A stretch of DNA of 64,000 nt from CBDUJZ01 sp047629415. GTDB lineage: Bacteria; Myxococcota_A; Bradymonadia; REDH01. The stretch spans positions 1 through 64,000 of the forward strand of contig JBLHWZ010000002.1 of assembly GCA_047629415.1 (NCBI GenBank). The letters are read 5' to 3'. The notes under the pieces were generated by a model. That model had not been told where the DNA came from. It ran no database searches and was given only the letters and a program-made list of their open reading frames with translations. The translations under genes and the position numbers were made by a program. Each line of letters starts with the position of its first letter. The first letter of the stretch is position 1. Below are positions 1 through 9,313 of this stretch, piece after piece.

Positions 1-120
1 GTCTTCGCCGCCAACGTCTTCGCCGCCAACGTCTTCGCCGCCAACGTCTTCGCCGCCAACGTCTTCGCCGCCAACGTCTTCGCCGCCAACGTCTTCGCCG
101 CCAACGTCTTCGCCGCCAAC
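1..120 (-). repeat. 15-bp tandem repeat encoding VGGED pentapeptides
   Basis: Eight identical copies of gtcttcgccgccaac sit head to tail. Read on the minus strand in the frame of the LPMO-like gene they encode Val-Gly-Gly-Glu-Asp, after an imperfect first unit Leu-Thr-Glu-Asp. The copies are identical at nucleotide level, which points to recent expansion or slippage. The unit is 15 bp, so copy-number change keeps the frame. The array continues past the window edge. Confidence 0.95.
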
Positions 121-615
121 GTCTTCGGTCAGCACGAGGTCCAAACAGTTGAAGTAGAGATCGTTGGTGCCCACCACGTAGGGGGGCTTATCCGTCATCA
201 TCTGAACCAGCTGGAGCGTGCAGTTGGTGCACGGCGTATTCGGTAGCTCGAGCTCGTAGACCCAGGTGCCATCGACCTCGTTCCGCTCATGTGGAAAGAG
301 GTCGTCCACTAGGACAGAGTCGTTAGTGTAGAGGTCGTTGTAGTCGGCGGGATCGACGAAATCGTCCTGACCGTCCGCGTCGAAAGCGATTCGATAGTAG
401 CCAGGGTGCGCCACGAACTCGTCCCACTCCAGCTGAATCGTTGAGCCAGCCTCGAACGTGTGAGTTACATCGCCGCGAGTGCTGCCATCGAGCCCGCAAG
501 GCCCGTCCTTAATCTCGTCGGCCCCGTCGCGTGTCTCGTGCGACGAGATGATCATGTGGGCGGACGCTGGAGCGGCGAAGCCGAAAACAAGGAGGGCGAG
601 GCTGAGTCGGATCAT
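1..615 (-). CDS. Secreted LPMO-like (polysaccharide monooxygenase-like) protein, C-terminus cut by window edge
   Basis: The minus-strand frame is open from an ATG at 615 to the window edge (205 codons, no stop). Residues 1-19 are a signal peptide ending in AxA (A17-S18-A19), so cleavage would expose H20 as the mature N-terminus. An N-terminal His is the copper-ligating residue of lytic polysaccharide monooxygenases. H70 in AHPGYYRIAF is the likely second histidine-brace ligand, and the late motif YFNCLDL resembles the Tyr/Phe-x-Cys-x-Asp segment near the end of LPMO folds. PCTNCTLQL adds a probable disulfide pair. From memory this matches the myxobacterial 'SCE4755-type' LPMO-like family. The catalytic-like domain is followed directly by eight VGGED pentapeptides running off the window. 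The start is fixed by the signal peptide. Substrate and activity are unknown. Confidence 0.72.
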   Translation of the reverse strand, partial: MIRLSLALLVFGFAAPASAHMIISSHETRDGADEIKDGPCGLDGSTRGDVTHTFEAGSTIQLEWDEFVAHPGYYRIAFDADGQDDFVDPADYNDLYTNDSVLVDDLFPHERNEVDGTWVYELELPNTPCTNCTLQLVQMMTDKPPYVVGTNDLYFNCLDLVLTEDVGGEDVGGEDVGGEDVGGEDVGGEDVGGEDVGGEDVGGED

Positions 616-711
616 CGGTCTTCTGCGGGGCTCGAGGCGTTCATAACGTAGCGCTTAACCATCTCTTAGGCGACGCCCACAGCCTCAAGCACCTCATTCC
701 AGCCCAACGAG

Positions 712-1327
712 CTACGCGAGGACTACAAGGTCGGGCACCGAGATTGCTTCCAACTTCCTCATGACCCGTGCCCGGTGAACCTTGATCATCTCTTTCGAGA
801 CGCTGAGGAACTCGCTGAGTTCGGGGTTCGTGAACCCTCGGGCCACGAGTTGAAACGCAGCGGTCTCCCGATTCGTGAGCTTCGCGACAAGCTCACCGGC
901 CTCCAGACGCCCGGCCAGAAGCTGTCTCGCCTCTTCGTTCCGGCTGCAACGCGATGTCGATCGCTGCGCAGAGTACAGACTCATCAACGGACTTCTCGAG
1001 GAAGTCGACGGCCCAAGTCTTCAGCGCCTCCGAGCAAGAGGCGACCGTCCCGCGGCCCGCCAGGAAGATACCAGGCAGCGGCTCGACGATGACCGCGAGG
1101 CGCCTCTGCGACTCGATACCACTCCGGTCGGGCAGATTGGGGTCCCTCACGATGCAGCCGCTTGCGTCTGAGCTCACTACGTCGAAGAGTCTCTGAGCAC
1201 CTGGGTGGGTGGAGACGATGTACCCGCGGATCCCCGAAAGGCGCTTGAGGCTTCTACGAATTGAGACGTGGTCATCGACCACGAACGTTGTTGCGACGGC
1301 GACTATCAGCGATGGGTTTTGCCGCAC
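712..1327 (-). pseudogene. Decayed FixJ-like response regulator (frameshifted)
   Basis: Two overlapping minus-strand frames together make one FixJ/NarL-type regulator. The 893-1327 frame carries a receiver domain (TFVVDDH at the acidic pocket, phosphoacceptor Asp in CIVRDPNLP, AVDFLEKSVDE near the end). The 712-987 frame carries a LuxR-type helix-turn-helix (LTNRETAAFQLVARGFTN, VSKEMIKVHRARVMRKL). The register changes between frames near position 940-990, so the receiver cannot be translated into the DNA-binding domain. The receiver also departs from FixJ where it is normally conserved: VRDPNLPDRSG replaces LDVRMPGMSG and FLAGRGTV replaces FLTGHGDV. I read this as a pseudogene. A sequencing error would explain the frameshift but not the substitutions. 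Confidence 0.7.
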
Positions 1328-1482
1328 GATTCGAGAGTCAGCAGGAGACGCAAAGCGGCGACCCTGACCACCGGTCTGCGGCGCAAGAGTATCAGCCAGT
1401 CTGGGGCCGAAGCATCACCCTTGTGAGTGAGTCGCAGACGCCGGGTTGGCGGCGTCTATGCGAAGCCTCGGGAGCTGGCCGT

Positions 1483-2235
1483 TCAACGCGCCACGGCATG
1501 TGTTCTGAGCGGAGATTCGGCCGCGGCTTGGCGCTCGTCACTGATGATCTCCCTTACCGCCTCCATCGCCTCCTCGAGGTCGGGTGGATCTTCTTGCAGA
1601 AGGTGCGAAGCAGCCTGGGCATTTGCCAGGATCGCGGTCAGTGGTTGGTTCAGCTCGTGAGCGCGGTCACTGGCGATTTCCCGGACGGTGGCAGCGCGGC
1701 GAGCCCGCTCCAACTCATCGAGCGACCGGTGGGTCTCGGCGACCTGCTCCTCGAGCCTCGTGTTTGACGCCGCGAGTTCCTCGGTTCGCAGCGTGACCTG
1801 GGCCTCCAGCTCATCTTCACGCTCTTCGAAGAGCGTCCGCAGACTCCCGGCCAACCGCGTGGTCGGGCCGGCCGGCGCCGTGAACATGAGGACGTCACGC
1901 GCCAGCCATTTCCAGTCGCGGCGGAACTCGGCCGAGCTTCACATCGGCGTAGTCGACTCGGACACTTTCTTACCGAGGCGGGTCGCCGTGAAGTAGAAGA
2001 AGAGACCGCTCGCCGCGAGCTTGAGAATCCCCGAGAGTACGGCCGGAGCCGGTGACAAAGTTTGGGCGGCTACGCTCGGTTCGTAGAGCGCGAGTTCCGT
2101 GAGTTCGAACGCCGCACACAGCCCAGGCCAGAGCGTCGATGCCCCAATTGCGGCGCGACGATGACGGAGCGCCGAGCACCACGACTCTTCGTAGAGATGA
2201 CCTTCCTCAGGAGGCGCAACGGGACGCTCAGGCAC
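1483..2235 (-). pseudogene. Remnant of a FixL-like sensor histidine kinase
   Basis: The minus-strand frame 1483-1887 encodes a coiled-coil linker (FEEREDELEAQVTLRTEEL) followed by a HisKA dimerisation/phosphoacceptor region with the H-box AHELNQPLTAILANAQ. It stops soon after, with no N, G1 or G2 boxes of the HATPase domain. Only about 155 bp separate it from the receiver remnant, too little for a complete ATPase domain. An upstream frame (1939-2235) contains hydrophobic stretches (LWPGLCAAFELTEL, GILKLAASGLFFYFTA) that could be the remains of the N-terminal membrane region, but that link is weak. The order (kinase then regulator, same strand) fits a fixLJ-type operon that lost function as a unit. 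Confidence 0.6.
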
Positions 2236-2248
2236 TCACCCAAGTCGA

Positions 2249-5200
2249 TCAAGGCACCAACCAGACGTCGATATCGGAGCTCTCAAGTGGGGAGACGGCG
2301 AGGGAACCCTCGGTCGCCGAGCTGTTGGTCACCTGTACAATCAACTCGCCCGTTGCCGCGTCCGCGATGAAGATATCCAAGCCGGTCGCGCTCCGGTCGA
2401 CGACTGCCAGCAGGCTCGAGTCCGGGTAGAATGCGGGCCCAGCCGACTCGTCTGTTCCGATGCTGGTAAAGGTTCCTGTAGGGAGGTTCCAGACCACGGC
2501 CTGGGTCCTGAATCCGGCCGTTGGACGAACGAACGCAACGTCCAATCCGTTCCAAGATGCATCCGGACCACCGAGGATCGCGCTGCCCACTGTCAGCCGA
2601 GTGTCGTCGAGCGTTTGCACGTCTCGAGCATGAACCTCGAAGACACCCAACTCGTCTTGGACCAAGAACACTTCGTTGCGGAACTGCCAGTCTGGAGCGG
2701 AGTCCGAGTAACCGGTTGAGCCCATCTGGTACGGCGCCGATCCATCCGTCGGAACCACCCAAAGGTCAGAGGGCCCGCCGGTTGAGCCTTCCACTACGAT
2801 CTCGTCGCCCACAGGTGACCACGAAGCCCCAGACCACGAGGAGAGACCGGGGTTCAGCGATGTCACGACTCCAGTCGCCAACTCGACGACGCGAACCGGT
2901 GCCGGAGAGCCAAGCGTCCGATACGCAAGGTAACGGCCATCTGGGGACCAAAACGGATCAAACTGAATGATGTCCGCCGTTGCGATCTGGGTCAGATCGG
3001 ATCCGTCGGCGCGCACAACAAACACAACGCCGAGGCCGAGGGACCCAGGAGCGACAAAGGCGATCCACGGGTTGACCAGAGCGAGCGGGGTGCAAACGAG
3101 CGCCTCGCACGTCCAGGACGAATCACAGTCGACGTCATTGATACACGACTCGCCGACGACGCAGACGTCGCACTCGCCTCCACCACAGTCGACGTCCGTC
3201 TCATCGCCATTCGCAATCAGGTCATCGCAGGTCGGCTCATCAGTGCAGACAACGCCATCGCAGTAGGCGGATCCGCAGTCGGCCGGCACCACACACCCCT
3301 CTCCATTCGGACATGGGGCGCATACAGAGCCACCGCAGTCGAGGCCGGTTTCGAGGCCGTTCTCCACGCCGTCATCGCAAGTGGGAACCCCGATGCAGAC
3401 CCCGCCGGAACACAGCCCGCTCGCGCAGTCCGCCGGTACCCCACAGTCCGACCCAGTCGGGCAAGTGGAGCAGTCGCCGCCACAATCGATGTCGCTCTCG
3501 AAGCCACTGACGACTCCGTCTTCGCAGAGCGGGCAAGCGACGGAGGTCGTGCACTCGAAGTCGGTGCCGTCGCAGGCCAGCACGTGCGTGCTGCACTCAC
3601 CACATTGCTCGCCGACCGCACCCGGCATCTCATCGCAGCCGCCACATTCGTTCAGCGCGGCTGAGCCTTCGTCTCCCTCGCAGTCCAGACTCTCTCCACC
3701 ACCGCCGCAGGTGAGCACTCCGGTGTCACAAATCCCGCAAGCGGCGCCTGGGGTCCCAACGATAGGGGTGCAGCCACCACACGCGTTCGCGGGGTCAACT
3801 CCCTCGCACGACACTGCATCCGCGCCATCGCACGCCCATGCTCCGGAGTCGCACGACCCACAGGCTCCGCCCGGCTCGTTCGAGAGCTCGCTACAGCCTC
3901 CGCAGGAGTTCAGTCCCGCTGGACCCAAGTCGCCGTCACAGACGACCGATGAGAGGTCGCCAGAGCACACCCAAGCCCCGCTGCCACAGGTTCCACAGGA
4001 TGTATCGGGTGCGGCTTCAAGAGCTCCACAACCGCCGCAGGCGTTGGTCGCTCCCGGGCCGTCGTCGCCTTCGCAAAGCGTAGCGTCTGTTCCATCACAG
4101 GCATAGGTGCCACTTCCACAGTCGCCGCAACCACCACCGGGCGGGTTATCAAGCGCGGCGCAGCCGCCGCAGCTATTGAGAATGCCGTCGCCAGCATCTC
4201 CTCCACAGACAGTCACCTCGCTGCCGTCACAGGCGACGACGCCTGTGTCACAGGTTCCGCAAATGGTGCCAACCGATGCGCCCAAAGAAGCGCAGCCGCC
4301 ACAGTCGTTCAGCTCCGCGTCTTCCCCGAGGCAGTCGACGACTTCTTCTCCGTCACACGACCAAACTCCGGACCCGCAGAGTCCGCAGGCAGCGGCAGGA
4401 TCCCCTGCGAGCTCCGCGCAGCCACCACAGTCGTTTCGTGCGGCAGCACCATCGTCTCCAAAGCAGACGATCGTGTCAGAACCACCACAGTTCCATGAGC
4501 CGGACCCGCAGGTCCCACATGGGTCGCCGGGGTTAGCGGAAAGCTCGGCGCAGCCACCACATTCGTTGAGATCGGCGCTACCGCCGTCGCACACCAGAGA
4601 CTCGCTATCGTCGCTGCAGGTCCAGGCACCGTCCTCACAGACTCCGCAGGCCTCGCCGAGCGCCTCGTCGAACGCGGCGCAGCCTCCACACGCGTTGTAG
4701 GCGCCCTCACCTAGACCGCCGGTACACTCAAGGGAGAGCCCATCGCCAGCACAGACCAACGCACCGGAACCGCAATCGCCGCAAGGGTCCTCGGGCGCGC
4801 TGCCCAACGACGGTCCACATTCGCCGCACTCATTTTCGGCAGCGCCGGCGGCCCCTTCACAGACACTATCGGAGCCGGCGCAAGACCAGACGCCATCGCA
4901 GAGACCGCAGTCTTCTCCGATCGCGCCCATCTCGTCGCAGCCGCCGCACTCGTTCAACGCAGATTCGCCGCGATCTGCGGCACAAATGGCCCGGCTCCCG
5001 CCGATCGCACAGATCCAGAGTCCGGTCGCACAGGTGCCACAGGTCTCTCCGAGGTCTTCCTCGATGACGCCGCAACCGCCGCACTCGTTGAGTGAGTCCG
5101 GGCCAGCATCGTCGGCGCAAGCGAGGCCATCGGCTCCGTCGCACTCCAGCGCGCCGCTCCCACAGACACCACAGGAGTCACCCGGCGCTGCTTGGCGGCC

Positions 5201-6532
5201 ACCGAAACTAAGTGGACCGCATCCGCCGCAGTCGTTGACGGCGTCCTCCTCAGCCAGCTCTCCGAAACAGCTGGCCGAGTTGGTGCCGGCGCACGCGATC
5301 AGGCCAGTCCCACAGACACCGCAGCCCTCGCCAAGCGTTGCACTGATTTCCTCACATCCACCGCAAAGATTGAGGTCACACCCCGGTTCGCCGTCCTGGC
5401 AAGCGACCGCGTCTGTACCCGAGCAGATCCAGATTCCTGCACCGTCTTCACACGCCGTTCCGGGCTCGCCTTCCAGGGCGGTGCAGCCGCCGCAGACGCT
5501 TTCCGGACGGTCGGCGCTTGGCATACAGACCACGCCGTCAAACGGCACGATACCGAGCTCCTCGGCCAGCACTTCGTCCGCGCAACGCCAAGTCGCCGAG
5601 ACCGCGCCGCAGTCTACCGCGATAGCACAGGTTTCTCCTGGCTCTCCTGCAAGAAGCGCCGCCCCGCCACAGGTGTTGGGAGAGTCATCAACGGTGCACT
5701 CGAGTTCATTCACATCCCCGCAGACCAGCGCTCCGATAAGAGACGGCCCGCACGGGGTACCGATGTCAGCAGGTTCACCGCGATAGGTCAGCTCAGCGGT
5801 TCCGCCGCAGACATTGCTCGCATCGCTGTCGACCGCGCAAGTGACGAGGTCGGCGCCTTCGCAAAGCCACAGGCCGTCGCCAGATCCATCATTACACTCG
5901 GTGCCGGGGTCTTCGCCGAGAGGCGCGCAGCCGCCACATGGATTGGTCACGGCGTCAGCACACTCGACACCAAGCGGCGAATCAGAACAGGCGAGACCGC
6001 CATTTCCGCAGACTCCGCAGCCGGCGCCAACTGTGCCCGGCAGCAGCTCGCATCCTTCGCACTCGTTGCGACCGACGGCGCCGAGGCAACGAATCGAGCT
6101 GGGCCCGTCGCATGCAACGACACCGCCACCGCACGAGCCACACGTCGATCCTGGTGCAAACTCTCGGCCTGCGAGGGTCAGAGCATCGCAGCCGCCGCAT
6201 TGGTTCCGCTCTTCGAGCTCGCACTCGAGCACGGGGGTCACATCTGGCTCCGCGTCGGCGTCGACCTCAAGGTCGGGCTCTGCGTCGGCGTCGGGAGCAG
6301 TATCTTGCACGTCCTCGACGGGATCTGTCGCGACGTCGTCCATTGCGGTGACATCCCCTGTGCCAAACTCTGGGGTACAGAATCCTCCGAGGCACGCCTC
6401 AGTGGGCTCGCACTGCGTATCGACGACACAGGGCGTGGATCCTACCATGGCGGGGTTGTCAGAGCCGCATGCCAGGAACGCGGTCGCGAAACCGATGCAG
6501 GCGAAGGTTCGAAGGAGGGTCGTCTGGTTCAT
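2249..6532 (-). CDS. Very large Cys-rich repeat lipoprotein with C-terminal TolB-like beta-propeller
   Basis: 1427 aa from ATG 6532. I reject a start 99 nt upstream because the signal sequence begins here: MNQTTLLRTF, then TAFLAC, a lipobox giving a lipidated Cys. An Asp/Glu-rich linker (about residues 45-105) follows, then about 20 Cys-rich units of the form N-x-CGGC-x(n)-G-x-x-C-G-x-CGSG-x(3)-C-x-G. Next come three units of the type NGxETDxDCGG-x-C-x-x-C. The last ~275 residues look like WD40/TolB-type propeller blades (FWSPDGRYLAYR, ASWSPVGDEIVV, LLAVVDRSATGLDIFIAD). The protein should be lipid-anchored in the envelope, probably facing outward. The spaced Cys predict extensive disulfides. 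Partner and function are unknown. It stands alone on its strand. Confidence 0.85.
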   Translation of the reverse strand: MNQTTLLRTFACIGFATAFLACGSDNPAMVGSTPCVVDTQCEPTEACLGGFCTPEFGTGDVTAMDDVATDPVEDVQDTAPDADAEPDLEVDADAEPDVTPVLECELEERNQCGGCDALTLAGREFAPGSTCGSCGGGVVACDGPSSIRCLGAVGRNECEGCELLPGTVGAGCGVCGNGGLACSDSPLGVECADAVTNPCGGCAPLGEDPGTECNDGSGDGLWLCEGADLVTCAVDSDASNVCGGTAELTYRGEPADIGTPCGPSLIGALVCGDVNELECTVDDSPNTCGGAALLAGEPGETCAIAVDCGAVSATWRCADEVLAEELGIVPFDGVVCMPSADRPESVCGGCTALEGEPGTACEDGAGIWICSGTDAVACQDGEPGCDLNLCGGCEEISATLGEGCGVCGTGLIACAGTNSASCFGELAEEDAVNDCGGCGPLSFGGRQAAPGDSCGVCGSGALECDGADGLACADDAGPDSLNECGGCGVIEEDLGETCGTCATGLWICAIGGSRAICAADRGESALNECGGCDEMGAIGEDCGLCDGVWSCAGSDSVCEGAAGAAENECGECGPSLGSAPEDPCGDCGSGALVCAGDGLSLECTGGLGEGAYNACGGCAAFDEALGEACGVCEDGAWTCSDDSESLVCDGGSADLNECGGCAELSANPGDPCGTCGSGSWNCGGSDTIVCFGDDGAAARNDCGGCAELAGDPAAACGLCGSGVWSCDGEEVVDCLGEDAELNDCGGCASLGASVGTICGTCDTGVVACDGSEVTVCGGDAGDGILNSCGGCAALDNPPGGGCGDCGSGTYACDGTDATLCEGDDGPGATNACGGCGALEAAPDTSCGTCGSGAWVCSGDLSSVVCDGDLGPAGLNSCGGCSELSNEPGGACGSCDSGAWACDGADAVSCEGVDPANACGGCTPIVGTPGAACGICDTGVLTCGGGGESLDCEGDEGSAALNECGGCDEMPGAVGEQCGECSTHVLACDGTDFECTTSVACPLCEDGVVSGFESDIDCGGDCSTCPTGSDCGVPADCASGLCSGGVCIGVPTCDDGVENGLETGLDCGGSVCAPCPNGEGCVVPADCGSAYCDGVVCTDEPTCDDLIANGDETDVDCGGGECDVCVVGESCINDVDCDSSWTCEALVCTPLALVNPWIAFVAPGSLGLGVVFVVRADGSDLTQIATADIIQFDPFWSPDGRYLAYRTLGSPAPVRVVELATGVVTSLNPGLSSWSGASWSPVGDEIVVEGSTGGPSDLWVVPTDGSAPYQMGSTGYSDSAPDWQFRNEVFLVQDELGVFEVHARDVQTLDDTRLTVGSAILGGPDASWNGLDVAFVRPTAGFRTQAVVWNLPTGTFTSIGTDESAGPAFYPDSSLLAVVDRSATGLDIFIADAATGELIVQVTNSSATEGSLAVSPLESSDIDVWLVP

Positions 6533-6791
6533 CTGTAGGCCGGTAGAGGACCTGCGAATCATCGCATGACTCCGGCTCGAATGAAATGTAGGGCAATCCG
6601 GCACCCTGTCCGCACCCGAATTCGGCCCCAAACCTCTTTAGAGATCCCACTGAGCGTGGGAAGAGTAGAGAGGCAGGCTTTGGCTGCACACCGGCACCAG
6701 GATTCGACTTGCGGTCCCACTCGCGCTCCAACCATCCCAACCGTTCGTCGGTCAGTCTGCACGCGCGACGCCAGACCGCTGTAGGTGCACG

Positions 6792-8060
6792 TTGACCGTT
6801 CGGGCGCTGCGCTGGTTCGGCGCGGGAAAGTCGCTGGTCGTCGATGAGGAAACGGGCGAGACGTTCACCGTCGCGCGGATTCTCCCGGGCGAGCGTGCCA
6901 CCGTGAAACGCTTCGAGCGGGCGGGGCGCAGGTTCCCGGTTGCGGACGAGATCCTCGAGGCCTCCCCACATCGCGCCCCCGCCAATTGCTCGTACTACCA
7001 GGAGTGCTCAGGGTGCGACCTGCTTCACGTCACCGAGGCCGAGGAGCAGAGCTACAAAGCCCTCACCGCCTCCGAAGTTCTAGAGCGGTTCGCTGGCGTC
7101 GTTCCTAAGCATGTGGAGACGGTGGGGCGAGCGCACCGTGGAGCTCATCGCGCCCGCGCTCGATTCGCGCTGCGACGGTCCAATGGAGCAATTACACTCG
7201 GGCTCCGAGCGCTGAGCGGCGAGCTTGTAGACATCGTGGACTGTCCGGCCAGTGTGCCCGCCGTCCGGTCCATCATGACCGCCGTGAGGAAGATCGTGCG
7301 CGAGCTGCCCGGCCTAGAACTTCTCGGCGTCGAGGTCTCCGCTGGCGTTGAGGGTGCGGCGGTCGTTTTCGACGTGGATGAGTGGGACCCGGAGCGCGGT
7401 GGAGAACTCATCAACGCGATGCAATCCACCCCCGGTGTATCGGCCACCGCCATTCGCCGAGGAAAGGAGAAGATCGAACTACTCGCTGGCCAGTGGCCCC
7501 GGCAGCTGCCCGTCGGTGACATCGAGCTCGGTCCGGCCCCTGATGCATGGACCCAGCCCACTCCCGACCGCGCCGCCGAGCTCTACGCCTGGGTCCTAGG
7601 CCTCGGCCTGCATCACGGGAAGACCGTTCTCGATGCGACCTGCGGCACAGGTGGCCTCACCCTCGCGCTCGCCACGCTCGCGAAGTCCGTGCTTGGCGTT
7701 GACGCCAACTGGCAGGCGCTGAGAAGCGCCATGAAGAGCTCGCAGTCTCTCGGACTGCTCAACACAGAGTTCCGAGGGGGCAAAATCGAGACCGTTGCCA
7801 AACGAATGCGTGACGACCGCGGCGGATTTGACCTGGTGATCGTCAACCCGATGCGCCGTTCGCTCGGTCTGGACTGCATGAAGGACCTAGCTGCGTTAAC
7901 GGACGAGCACTTGCTCTACCTCGCTCCCGCACCTCGAGCGGGAGCCGAGGACATCCGCGATTTGCTCGCCGAGGGCTTCCAGATCGCCCGCGTAGCAGCG
8001 GTCAATTTGCATCCGGGGACTTCGAAGTCGTTGATGGCCGTCTTGCTGAAGAAGACCTAG
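6792..8060 (+). CDS. TrmA/RlmD-family RNA m5U methyltransferase-like protein lacking the catalytic Cys
   Basis: 422 aa. The N-terminus resembles a TRAM/OB region (RWFGAGKSLVVDEETGE), followed by the iron-sulfur motif CSYYQECSGC (C66, C72, C75) and a fourth Cys at C151, as in RlmD-type enzymes. The C-terminal half has a Rossmann SAM site (VLDATCGTGGLTLALA, then VLGVDAN). In TrmA/RlmD the motif DPPRxG precedes the nucleophilic Cys in Y-V-S-C-N-P, and a general base lies in PHT-x-H-V-E. Here these positions read NPMRRSLG, YLAPAP and HPGTSKSLM, so nucleophile and base both appear absent. It may bind RNA and SAM without m5U chemistry, or use another reaction. The TTG start is the earliest in frame and is uncertain. 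Its stop overlaps a convergent stop by 4 bp. Confidence 0.78.
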   Translation: MTVRALRWFGAGKSLVVDEETGETFTVARILPGERATVKRFERAGRRFPVADEILEASPHRAPANCSYYQECSGCDLLHVTEAEEQSYKALTASEVLERFAGVVPKHVETVGRAHRGAHRARARFALRRSNGAITLGLRALSGELVDIVDCPASVPAVRSIMTAVRKIVRELPGLELLGVEVSAGVEGAAVVFDVDEWDPERGGELINAMQSTPGVSATAIRRGKEKIELLAGQWPRQLPVGDIELGPAPDAWTQPTPDRAAELYAWVLGLGLHHGKTVLDATCGTGGLTLALATLAKSVLGVDANWQALRSAMKSSQSLGLLNTEFRGGKIETVAKRMRDDRGGFDLVIVNPMRRSLGLDCMKDLAALTDEHLLYLAPAPRAGAEDIRDLLAEGFQIARVAAVNLHPGTSKSLMAVLLKKT

Positions 8061-9313
8061 GATTCTTCAGCCAGTCTGAACACGACGGCATCTCGGCTAA
8101 CCTCAAGGAGCACGTCACGCACCGCAGCCAGAGGCGGCGTCAGACGGACTTCCTGGGCGCTGACGCGATAGGACACCAGGTCCGAAGAGCGATTAAGGAA
8201 GCCCTCCGCGAGAATTTCGACCGCGAATGGTTCAAGCTCGGAGTCGGCCTCTGGCAATTCACGCTGGAGTCCTTCGAAGACTCCAGGTGCGCGCTCCATC
8301 GCGTAGGTCATCTGAGCCCGAGACGCCTCAACGTGACCAATCGCTGCCAGCCCACGGCTGGCGACGGCGTGCAAGCCGACCCAGCCTGACTCGGCAGCCT
8401 GAGCGTCTTCAACATAGGCGAGACCGCGTCTGGGTTGTCCGAGAGCGATCAGGCACTCACCCATCGTTGCGAGCCAAGCGGGTTCACCGCGTTGCCGCCA
8501 GCAACGCACAAGAGTCCACGCAGCTTCGGCCAATTCTCCATCTCTCGCGAGTCGCCGGGCAGCGAAGAGGCGGTCCTCAGACGGGTCGGAGCCAACCTGG
8601 GAACCCCGAGCGAGTGCAAGCTCTTGCGCTGACGCCGCTGCGAGTCGCCGCGCCTGTTCGTTCCAGGGTTCGGGCAGGGCATCCCGCGGGGGTTCATCGC
8701 CGGCGGTCTCCCGCTCCATCCGATCAGCGTCCTCTATCTCGTCCACTTCGCGGAGCGCCGCGGCCAACTGAGCCCCAAGCAGGACCCGCTCATGACCGCT
8801 GGCGACGGAAAGCAGCCTCATTCCTTGCTCCAACGCCTCCTGATGGGCGTTGTTCAGCATCAGCATTCCTACCGCTACTCGGCGCTCCCACGTTCGGCCT
8901 CCAGCAGCGTCAACGAATGACTCGGCCGCGCGACCAGCGGCGTCTTTGTCCGCGGCGACGGTCGCGCGAATCAGCACCGATAGCGTGCCGGGATTCGCAA
9001 AGGGATCAGCCATCTGACTGGCGTACTCCGAAGGCGCACCATGTTCAGCGGCCAGCAATAGCCTACGCCCAAGTGTCGGGTCCTCAGCTAGCGCACGATG
9101 AACTTCTTCGCAGCCGGCAGCATCTCCCAGCGGCACCAAAGACAGGCCGTCCGCGAGCCGCAATTGGCCCCGTCGATCTGCTCGCTGCAGTCTCAGGGCA
9201 AGGGGGCCATGACCCAGGTCGACGAGCAGATCGGCCGCGTCCTTCCGGAACGTGTGGAGCGCGAGTAATTCACCGGGCAGCGAGGCTCGGAACTGGGTGA
9301 GCGATTGGGCCAC
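8057..9313 (-). CDS. Helical/TPR-like hypothetical protein, third gene of the PhyH operon
   Basis: 418 aa, no signal peptide or membrane segment. It is rich in Ala, Leu, Glu and Arg and predicted helical throughout. Degenerate TPR-like pairs are visible (RLARDGELAEAAWTLVRCW, then ALGQPRRGLAYVEDAQAAE). The C-terminal segment (VSYRVSAQEVRL to VFRLAEES) is more strand-like. The GTG start shares one base with the stop of the preceding gene (TAGTG), implying translational coupling. I do not recognise a family. The neighbours suggest a role with the upstream TPR protein and the PhyH-type oxygenase. Confidence 0.7.
   Translation of the reverse strand: MAQSLTQFRASLPGELLALHTFRKDAADLLVDLGHGPLALRLQRADRRGQLRLADGLSLVPLGDAAGCEEVHRALAEDPTLGRRLLLAAEHGAPSEYASQMADPFANPGTLSVLIRATVAADKDAAGRAAESFVDAAGGRTWERRVAVGMLMLNNAHQEALEQGMRLLSVASGHERVLLGAQLAAALREVDEIEDADRMERETAGDEPPRDALPEPWNEQARRLAAASAQELALARGSQVGSDPSEDRLFAARRLARDGELAEAAWTLVRCWRQRGEPAWLATMGECLIALGQPRRGLAYVEDAQAAESGWVGLHAVASRGLAAIGHVEASRAQMTYAMERAPGVFEGLQRELPEADSELEPFAVEILAEGFLNRSSDLVSYRVSAQEVRLTPPLAAVRDVLLEVSRDAVVFRLAEES

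Noticed and set aside
1..120. Repeat array as a CRISPR
   Set aside because: The 15-bp units are contiguous with no spacers and encode VGGED in frame with the upstream protein.
1939..2235. 98-aa minus frame as an independent membrane protein
   Set aside because: Better explained as eroded membrane-domain sequence of the adjacent kinase remnant, though this link is itself weak.
5192..6538. 448-codon plus-strand frame opposite the Cys-rich lipoprotein
   Set aside because: It mirrors the codon bias of the opposite gene, has no recognisable domain, and similar frames cover the whole lipoprotein.
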